From positions 1-10,703 of the forward strand of contig JAJZUN010000053.1 of assembly GCA_021848555.1 (NCBI GenBank): a stretch of DNA of 10,703 nt, given 5' to 3'. Shown here one piece after another: positions 5,867-10,703 of this stretch. Under the pieces are notes generated by a model. It had not been told where the DNA came from. It did not search any database and saw only the letters and a list, made by a program, of their open reading frames with translations. A program made the translations under genes and the position numbers. The stretch's first letter is position 1. Each line of letters begins with the position of its first letter. Origin of the DNA: Pseudomonadota bacterium. GTDB taxonomy: Bacteria; Pseudomonadota; Gammaproteobacteria; Burkholderiales; SG8-39.

Positions 5867-6859
5867 ATGCCCAAGTCACCCGTACGCGTAGCAGTCACCG
5901 GCGCCGCCGGCCAGATCGGTTACAGCATCCTGTTTCGCATCGCCGCCGGCGAAATGCTGGGCAAGGACCAGCCGGTCATTCTGCAGATGCTCGAAATTCC
6001 CGATGAGAAAGCGCAAAAAGCCCTCACCGGCGTGATGATGGAACTCAGCGACTGCGCCTTCCCCCTGCTCGCCGGCATGGTCGCCGCCTCCGATCCCATG
6101 GTCGCGTTCAAGGACGCGGACTACGCCGTCCTCGTCGGCGCCCGTCCGCGCACCGCCGGCATGGAACGCAAGGACCTGCTCGAAGCCAACGGCGCGATTT
6201 TCGTGCCGCAAGGCAAGGCGCTCGATGCCGTCGCCAGCCGCAAGGTGAAAGTGCTGGTCGTGGGCAACCCGGCCAACACCAATGCGCTGATCGCGATGAA
6301 AAACGCGCCCAGCCTGTCGCCGCGGCAATTCACCGCCATGATGCGCCTGGACCACAACCGGTCGCTGTCGCAGATCAGCACCAAAATCGCCAAACCGGTT
6401 ACCAGCCTGCGCAAAATGATCGTCTGGGGCAACCACTCGGCCACGCAATATCCCGACCTGTTCCAGGCCGAGGCCGAAGGCAAGAAAGTCTGGTCCCTGA
6501 TCAATGACCAGGCCTGGCTTGAGACCAATTTCATCCCGACCGTGCAAAAGCGCGGCGCGGCCATCATCGCGGCGCGCGGCCTGTCCTCGGCGGCGAGCGC
6601 GGCGAGCGCGGCGATCGATCATATGCGCGATTGGGCCATGGGAACGCCGGACGGCGACTGGATCACCATGGGCATACCGTCCGACGGCAGCTACGGCATC
6701 CCCGAAGGCGTGCTCTACGGCCAGCCCGTCACCTGCAAGAACGGCGAATTCCAGCTCGTCAAAGGCGTCGAAATCAGCGATTTCGCCCGCACCCGCATGA
6801 ACGCCACGCTCAAGGAACTGCATGAAGAGCGCGATGGCGTGAAACACCTGCTGGGATAA
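5867..6859 (+). CDS. mdh: NAD-dependent malate dehydrogenase (proteobacterial/chloroplast-like type)
   Basis: It interconverts malate and oxaloacetate with NAD in the TCA cycle. The 330-residue protein has the Rossmann motif [13 protein letters not shown] (8–20), the acidic β2 end around Glu43, the substrate loop [15 protein letters not shown] (91–105; Arg95 and Arg101 bind substrate), GNPANTN (133–139), catalytic Asp162 in MMRLDHNRS, and catalytic His190 in [11 protein letters not shown]. Length and motifs fit the ~325–330-residue MDH family of betaproteobacteria, not the shorter E. coli-type enzyme. The start is supported by GGAG 6 nt before the ATG. It diverges from sdhE–gltA across the FNR-box region and is followed by an 11-bp-stem hairpin. 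A short repeat GCGGCGAGC encodes SAASAASAA (241–249), where many relatives have Asn in place of the third Ser. Confidence 0.97.
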   Translation: MPKSPVRVAVTGAAGQIGYSILFRIAAGEMLGKDQPVILQMLEIPDEKAQKALTGVMMELSDCAFPLLAGMVAASDPMVAFKDADYAVLVGARPRTAGMERKDLLEANGAIFVPQGKALDAVASRKVKVLVVGNPANTNALIAMKNAPSLSPRQFTAMMRLDHNRSLSQISTKIAKPVTSLRKMIVWGNHSATQYPDLFQAEAEGKKVWSLINDQAWLETNFIPTVQKRGAAIIAARGLSSAASAASAAIDHMRDWAMGTPDGDWITMGIPSDGSYGIPEGVLYGQPVTCKNGEFQLVKGVEISDFARTRMNATLKELHEERDGVKHLLG

Positions 6860-6890
6860 GACCGCGCCGCTGTCCCTCCCCTGAGGACCC

Positions 6891-6924
6891 TGATCCGGAA
6901 ATTGCATGGCTGGTTTCCGGATCA
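6891..6924 (+). terminator. 11-bp perfect hairpin downstream of mdh (no T-run)
   Basis: TGATCCGGAAA (6891–6901) and TTTCCGGATCA (6914–6924) are perfect reverse complements around a 12-nt loop, starting 32 bp after the mdh stop. The position suggests the 3' end of the mdh mRNA, but no T-tract follows (GCCTGCCG). It may be a stability or processing hairpin, or a binding palindrome. Confidence 0.45.
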
Positions 6925-6976
6925 GCCTGCCGCCCGCGGCGGCCTGCCCGATTGCGCCCATGGCCTAGTGCCCGCG

Positions 6977-6982
6977 TACAAT
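6977..6982 (+). promoter_or_regulatory. Weak candidate -10 (TACAAT) upstream of prpB
   Basis: TACAAT is 5 of 6 to the sigma-70 -10 consensus. The best upstream -35 is TTGCGC at 6952, with a long 19-bp spacer. If real, it gives a leader of about 260 nt that includes both downstream hairpins. Other promoters for prpB are possible; none is clear. Confidence 0.2.
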
Positions 6983-7162
6983 GTTACGCTGGAGCTGAAG
7001 GACGCCGCCGTCATTTACGACGCCGCGCTGCTTGGCACCGGCAATCTGTCATCCCGGCGACAATGGCGCCGGCCGATAAGGCGCTAGCATTTGACCTGCG
7101 TTAAAGTGTGCACTGCGCGAAGATCGTAGACTCTTGCGCTCGCGTCCCGAAGTAGCCCTTGC

Positions 7163-7182
7163 CGGGCCGCGAAAACGGCCCG
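7163..7182 (+). other. 7-bp GC hairpin in the prpB leader region
   Basis: CGGGCCG, loop CGAAAA, then CGGCCCG: a perfect, very stable stem ending 65 bp before the prpB ATG. It is followed by CGTATAGA, not a T-run. It may be part of the leader structure together with the hairpin at 7200–7222. Confidence 0.4.
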
Positions 7183-7199
7183 CGTATAGAGGGGAGCGT

Positions 7200-7222
7200 G
7201 AGGGTAACCATCCCTCGTTTTT
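7200..7222 (+). terminator. Terminator-like hairpin plus T5 immediately upstream of prpB
   Basis: GAGGG (7200–7204), loop TAACCAT, CCCTC (7212–7216), G, then five Ts (7218–7222), ending 25 bp before the prpB start. The stem is only 5 bp, so it is a weak intrinsic terminator at best. A second GAGGG at 7189–7193 could pair with the same CCCTC, which would allow alternative folds. It could be an attenuator, the end of a small leader RNA, or chance. Confidence 0.35.
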
Positions 7223-7247
7223 GAAACACGTCGCTTGAAAGGTCGAT

Positions 7248-8138
7248 ATGGCAGAGAATATGTCAGCAGGTGCCCGCTTCCGCGCCGCGATGAAGGAAGA
7301 GCAGCCTCTGCAGGTGATAGGTGCCATCAACGCCTACCACGCCCGCCTGGCCGCGCGCAGCGGCTACAAGGCCATCTACCTCTCCGGCGGCGGCGTGGCG
7401 GCGGGCTCTCTCGGCCTGCCCGACCTCGGCATCAGCAACCTGGACGACGTGCTCACCGACGTGCGCCGCATCACGGACGCCTGCCCGCTGCCGCTCCTGG
7501 TCGACGTCGATACCGGCTTCGGTTCCAGCGCGTTCAACGTCGCGCGCACGGTGAAATCGCTGATCAAATTCGGCGCCGGCGCGATGCACATCGAAGACCA
7601 GGTCGGCGCCAAGCGCTGCGGCCACCGCCCGAATAAGGAGCTGGTGACCAAGCAGGAAATGGTCGACCGCATCAAGGCCGCGGTCGACGCCAGGACCGAT
7701 CCGGATTTCTTCATCATGGCGCGCACCGACGCGCTGGCGGTCGAGGGCCTCCCGCGCGCGATCGAGCGCGCCGTCGCCTGCGTCGAGGCCGGCGCCGACG
7801 GCATTTTCCCCGAGGCCATGACCGAGCTTTCGATGTACCGACAATTCGCCGCCGCGGTTGGCGTTCCGATACTCGCCAACATCACCGAATTCGGCGCCAC
7901 GCCCTATTTCACCGTGGACGAGCTGCGCTCGGCCGATGTCGCCATCGTGCTGTATCCGCTGTCGGCCTTCCGCGCGATGAACAAGGCCGCGCTTGCGGTG
8001 TATCAGGCGGTGCGTCGCGACGGCACGCAGAAGAACGTCGTCGACAGCATGCAGTCGCGCAACGAGCTGTACGACTACCTCGACTATCATTCGTACGAAA
8101 CCAAGCTGGACCAACTGTTCGCAAAGGAGAAGACATGA
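7248..8138 (+). CDS. prpB: 2-methylisocitrate lyase
   Basis: It cleaves 2-methylisocitrate to succinate and pyruvate, the last step of the 2-methylcitrate cycle for propionyl-CoA. The 296-residue protein (E. coli PrpB has 296) belongs to the isocitrate lyase/PEP mutase superfamily. Seen: [16 protein letters not shown] (46–61, with Asp59), Mg-binding [10 protein letters not shown] (83–92; Asp86 and Asp88), HIEDQ (114–118; Glu116) and the catalytic loop KRCGHRPNK (122–130, Cys124). The KRCGH form, with the short length, separates it from the longer isocitrate lyase AceA. The start is supported by GAAAGG 5 nt upstream. Its stop overlaps the prpC start by 4 bp (ATGA), implying translational coupling. 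The leader carries a terminator-like hairpin. Confidence 0.97.
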   Translation: MAENMSAGARFRAAMKEEQPLQVIGAINAYHARLAARSGYKAIYLSGGGVAAGSLGLPDLGISNLDDVLTDVRRITDACPLPLLVDVDTGFGSSAFNVARTVKSLIKFGAGAMHIEDQVGAKRCGHRPNKELVTKQEMVDRIKAAVDARTDPDFFIMARTDALAVEGLPRAIERAVACVEAGADGIFPEAMTELSMYRQFAAAVGVPILANITEFGATPYFTVDELRSADVAIVLYPLSAFRAMNKAALAVYQAVRRDGTQKNVVDSMQSRNELYDYLDYHSYETKLDQLFAKEKT

Positions 8139-9304
8139 ACGAGCACAAAGTGGCAGATGCGGCCCCGGCCGCGCCGAAAGCGAAAAAATCAGTCGCCCTC
8201 TCCGGCGTAACCGCCGGCAACACCGCGCTGTGCACCGTCGGCCGCACCGGCAACGACCTGCACTATCGCGGCTACGACATCCTCGACGTCGCCGATGCCT
8301 GCGAATTCGAGGAAATCGCCTATCTGCTGGTGCACGGCAAGCTCCCGAATCAGGCGGAGCTCGACGGCTACAAGACCAAGCTCAAGGCGCTGCGCGGGCT
8401 GCCGGCCAACGTCAAGGCGGCGCTCGAGTGGGTGCCGGCCTCGGCGCACCCGATGGACGTGATGCGCACCGGCGTGTCGGTGCTGGGCGCGGTGCTGCCG
8501 GAAAAAGACGACCATAACCACCCCGGCGCGCGCGACATCGCCGACCAGCTGATGGCCTGCCTCGGCTCGATGCTGCTCTACTGGTACCACTACAGCCACA
8601 ACGGCCGGCGCATCGAGGTCGAGACCGACGACGAGTCCATAGGCGGGCATTTCCTGCACCTGCTGCACGGCAAAGAACCCTCAGAACTATGGGTCAAGTG
8701 CATGCACACCTCGCTGATCCTCTACGCCGAGCACGAGTACAACGCCTCGACCTTCGCCTGCCGCGTGATCGCCGGCACCGGCTCCGACATGTACAGCGCC
8801 ATTTGCGGCGGCATCGGCGCGCTGCGCGGCCCCAAGCACGGCGGTGCCAACGAAGTCGCGTTCGAGGTGCAGAAGCGCTATGAGAACGCCGACGCGGCCG
8901 AAAAAGACATCGTGCAGCGCGTGGCCAACAAGGAAGTGGTCATCGGCTTCGGCCATCCGGTGTACACCATCGGCGATCCGCGCAACCAGGTGATCAAGGA
9001 AGTGTCGAGAAAACTGTCCAAGGCGCGCAACGACATGAAAATGTTCGACATCGCGGCGCGGCTGGAGACCGTGATGTGGCGCGAGAAGAAAATGTTCCCC
9101 AACCTCGACTGGTTCTCCGCCGTGAGCTACCACATGATGGGCGTGCCCACGTCGATGTTCACCCCGCTGTTCGTGATTTCGCGCACCAGCGGCTGGGCGG
9201 CGCATGTGATCGAGCAGCGCATCGACGGCAAGATCATCCGCCCCACCGCCAATTACACCGGGCCGGAAGATCTGAAGTTCGTGCCGATCGAGAAACGCAA
9301 GTAA
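8135..9304 (+). CDS. prpC: 2-methylcitrate synthase
   Basis: It condenses propionyl-CoA with oxaloacetate to 2-methylcitrate. The 389-residue protein is in the citrate synthase superfamily but is clearly a different branch from the citrate synthase at 4036–5361. Seen: [13 protein letters not shown] (42–54), [10 protein letters not shown] (231–240, catalytic His235), [13 protein letters not shown] (271–283, catalytic His274), and [12 protein letters not shown] (321–332, catalytic Asp325). A slightly long N-terminal tail rich in Ala and Lys (about 6–18) precedes the core. AAGGAG lies 5 nt before the ATG, inside the end of prpB. PrpC enzymes usually retain some citrate synthase activity. It is followed by a strong intrinsic terminator before prpD. 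Confidence 0.96.
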   Translation: MNEHKVADAAPAAPKAKKSVALSGVTAGNTALCTVGRTGNDLHYRGYDILDVADACEFEEIAYLLVHGKLPNQAELDGYKTKLKALRGLPANVKAALEWVPASAHPMDVMRTGVSVLGAVLPEKDDHNHPGARDIADQLMACLGSMLLYWYHYSHNGRRIEVETDDESIGGHFLHLLHGKEPSELWVKCMHTSLILYAEHEYNASTFACRVIAGTGSDMYSAICGGIGALRGPKHGGANEVAFEVQKRYENADAAEKDIVQRVANKEVVIGFGHPVYTIGDPRNQVIKEVSRKLSKARNDMKMFDIAARLETVMWREKKMFPNLDWFSAVSYHMMGVPTSMFTPLFVISRTSGWAAHVIEQRIDGKIIRPTANYTGPEDLKFVPIEKRK

Positions 9305-9315
9305 GCCCACCGACC

Positions 9316-9361
9316 GCGGCGGCGCAGAGACGCTGGTTTTCTCTGCGCCGCCGCTGTTTTT
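9316..9361 (+). terminator. Strong intrinsic terminator between prpC and prpD
   Basis: GCGGCGGCGCAGAGA (9316–9330) pairs perfectly over 15 bp with TCTCTGCGCCGCCGC (9340–9354), with a 9-nt loop (CGCTGGTTT), followed by TG and five Ts (9357–9361). It starts 11 bp after the prpC stop and ends 35 bp before the prpD start. This is a canonical Rho-independent terminator inside what would otherwise be one prp operon. It should lower or block prpBC transcription into prpD unless read-through occurs. Confidence 0.88.
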
Positions 9362-9396
9362 GCCGCAGCATTCAATTTCCGACCTAAAGGAACAGC

Positions 9397-10703
9397 ATGT
9401 CGTCCCACATCTCCAACCGCCGCCCGAAACCGGACCAGGTCCTGGTGGACATCGCCGATTACGCCGCAAAGTTCAAGATCAAGAGCGCCGAAGCCTACGA
9501 CACCGCGCGCCTGTGTCTGATGGACACCCTGGGCTGCGGCCTGGAAGCGCTGGAATACCCGGCCTGCACCAAACTCATGGGGCCCATCGTCCCTGGCACC
9601 GTCGTACCCAACGGCGCCAAGGTCCCGGGCACGCAATTCCAGCTCGACCCGGTGCAGGCGGCGTTCAACATCGGCGCCATGATCCGCTGGCTGGACTTCA
9701 ACGACACCTGGCTGGCGGCCGAGTGGGGCCATCCTTCCGACAACCTCGGCGGCATCCTCGCTGCCGCCGACTGGCTGTCGCGCAACGCGGTCGCCGCGGG
9801 GAAAACCCCGCTCACCATGCGCGACGTGCTCACCGGCATGATCAAGGCGCACGAAATCCAGGGCGTGATCGCGCTGGAGAACAGCTTCAACCGCGTCGGC
9901 CTGGATCACGTCCTGCTGGTCAAGGTCGCGACCACCGCGGTGGTGGCGAACATGCTGGGGCTGACCAAGGACGAGATCATCAACGCGCTGTCGCTCGCAT
10001 GGGTCGACGGCCAGTCGCTGCGCACCTACCGCCATGCCCCCAATACCGGCTCGCGCAAGTCCTGGGCGGCGGGCGACGCCACCAGCCGCGGCGTGCGCCT
10101 GGCGCTGATGGCGGCCAAGGGCGAGATGGGCTACCCCTCGGTGCTCACCGCCCCGACCTGGGGCTTCTACGACGTGCTGTTCAAGGGCAAGGAATTCAAG
10201 TTCCAGCGCCCTTACGGCTCCTACGTGATGGAGCATGTGCTGTTCAAGATCTCCTTCCCGGCCGAGTTCCACGCGCAGACCGCGGCGGAATGCGCGATCA
10301 CCCTGCATCCGCAGGTCAGGGACCGCATCGCCGACATCAAGAAAATCACCATCCGCACCCACCAGTCGGCGATCCGCATCATCGACAAGAAGGGCCCCTT
10401 GAGCAACCCGGCCGACCGCGACCACTGCATCCAGTACATGGTCGCGGTGCCGCTGATATTCGGCAGGCTGACCGCGGCCGACTACGAGGACGCGGTGGCC
10501 GCCGATCCGCGCATCGACGCCCTGCGCGACAAGATGGTCTGCGTCGAAGACAAGGGCTTTTCCCGCGACTACCACGACCCCGAAAAGCGCTCCATCGCCA
10601 ACGCGATCACGGTGGAATTCAAGGACGGCAAAAAAACCGGCGAAGTCGTCGTAGAATATCCCATCGGGCATCGCCGCCGCCGCTCGGACGGCATCCCGCT
10701 GCT
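9397..10703 (+). CDS. prpD: 2-methylcitrate dehydratase (partial, C-terminus beyond window)
   Basis: A MmgE/PrpD-family protein that dehydrates 2-methylcitrate to 2-methyl-cis-aconitate. The frame stays open for 435 codons to the right edge; E. coli PrpD has 483, so about 50 residues are missing. Family marks are the long conserved segment [19 protein letters not shown] (98–116), [15 protein letters not shown] just after it, and the later [20 protein letters not shown] and [14 protein letters not shown] regions. The start is supported by AAAGGA about 5 nt before the ATG. It lies 92 bp beyond prpC, after a strong terminator; I see no clear promoter in the 35 bp between terminator and start. 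The choice of prpD, rather than an acnD/prpF pair, follows the E. coli-type pathway; acnD or prpF could still lie beyond the edge. Confidence 0.96.
   Translation, partial: MSSHISNRRPKPDQVLVDIADYAAKFKIKSAEAYDTARLCLMDTLGCGLEALEYPACTKLMGPIVPGTVVPNGAKVPGTQFQLDPVQAAFNIGAMIRWLDFNDTWLAAEWGHPSDNLGGILAAADWLSRNAVAAGKTPLTMRDVLTGMIKAHEIQGVIALENSFNRVGLDHVLLVKVATTAVVANMLGLTKDEIINALSLAWVDGQSLRTYRHAPNTGSRKSWAAGDATSRGVRLALMAAKGEMGYPSVLTAPTWGFYDVLFKGKEFKFQRPYGSYVMEHVLFKISFPAEFHAQTAAECAITLHPQVRDRIADIKKITIRTHQSAIRIIDKKGPLSNPADRDHCIQYMVAVPLIFGRLTAADYEDAVAADPRIDALRDKMVCVEDKGFSRDYHDPEKRSIANAITVEFKDGKKTGEVVVEYPIGHRRRRSDGIPL

Larger units (their letters stand above)
6860..7247. other. 388-bp mdh–prpB intergenic region: hairpins, no convincing gene
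   Basis: No ORF here has a ribosome-binding site and recognisable composition. It holds an 11-bp-stem hairpin after mdh (6891–6924), a compact GCCGCC-CGC-GGCGGC hairpin (6929–6943), a possible -10 TACAAT (6977–6982) with only a weak TTGCGC -35 at 19 bp, a 7-bp-stem hairpin (7163–7182), and a terminator-like hairpin with a T5 run just before prpB (7200–7222). I see no tRNA and no riboswitch I can name. prpR, which often sits next to prpB, is not here. Confidence 0.6.

Noticed and set aside
6591..6615. GCGGCGAGC short tandem repeat within mdh
   Set aside because: It encodes SAASAASAA, which matches the normal alanine/serine-rich helix of this MDH family; ordinary coding constraint explains it.
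5876..6961. 361-codon open frame antisense to mdh
   Set aside because: Shadow of mdh, low-complexity composition, no recognisable motif.
6902..7087. 61-codon frame in the mdh–prpB gap
   Set aside because: Starts with TTG inside the loop of the post-mdh hairpin, no ribosome-binding site, no recognisable sequence.
7091..7132. TTGACC followed by TAGACT as a promoter for prpB or a small RNA
   Set aside because: The spacer between the two hexamers is about 30 bp, far too long for sigma-70.
9253..10671. 472-codon open frame antisense to prpD
   Set aside because: His/Arg/Val-rich composition typical of a shadow frame; prpD on the plus strand has clear family motifs and a ribosome-binding site.

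Overview
The window is a chromosomal central-carbon locus from a GC-rich Gram-negative bacterium, most likely a betaproteobacterium (Rhodocyclales/Nitrosomonadales-like). That placement rests on gene content and order: a sucA–gltA–sdhE block facing a proteobacterial-type mdh is a betaproteobacterial arrangement, and the encoded proteins look proteobacterial. The lineage is inferred, not proven. Nothing in the window looks like a phage, plasmid, transposon or CRISPR array.

Layout. The left half (1–5655) reads on the minus strand, in transcription order sdhE (FAD assembly factor), gltA (a citrate synthase of the eukaryotic/mitochondrial-like subfamily), an orphan soluble GHKL histidine-kinase-like protein with an unrecognised C-terminal domain, and sucA (2-oxoglutarate dehydrogenase E1, running off the left edge). 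The right half (5867–10703) reads on the plus strand: mdh (malate dehydrogenase), a 388-bp intergenic region, then prpB and prpC (overlapping by 4 bp), a strong intrinsic terminator, and prpD (running off the right edge). The two halves diverge from a roughly 210-bp control region that carries a perfect FNR/ANR-type palindrome, TTGAT-TTGT-ATCAA (5715–5728).

How the genes work together. MDH makes oxaloacetate. The citrate synthase condenses it with acetyl-CoA, and PrpC condenses it with propionyl-CoA. SucA oxidises 2-oxoglutarate. SdhE matures succinate dehydrogenase, which consumes the succinate formed by the TCA cycle and by PrpB. PrpD dehydrates 2-methylcitrate. The locus therefore joins the TCA cycle to the 2-methylcitrate cycle around oxaloacetate and succinate.

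Most noteworthy: (1) the FNR-type box between the divergent arms, suggesting oxygen-linked control; (2) the mitochondrial-like citrate synthase where a common bacterial GltA would be expected; (3) the kinase-like protein between gltA and sucA, without membrane segments, a partner regulator or a clear phospho-acceptor domain; (4) the absence of sdhCDAB between mdh and sdhE; (5) a terminator-like hairpin 25 nt upstream of prpB and a 15-bp-stem terminator between prpC and prpD. No wholly new multi-gene system is evident. The kinase is the only gene of unknown function.
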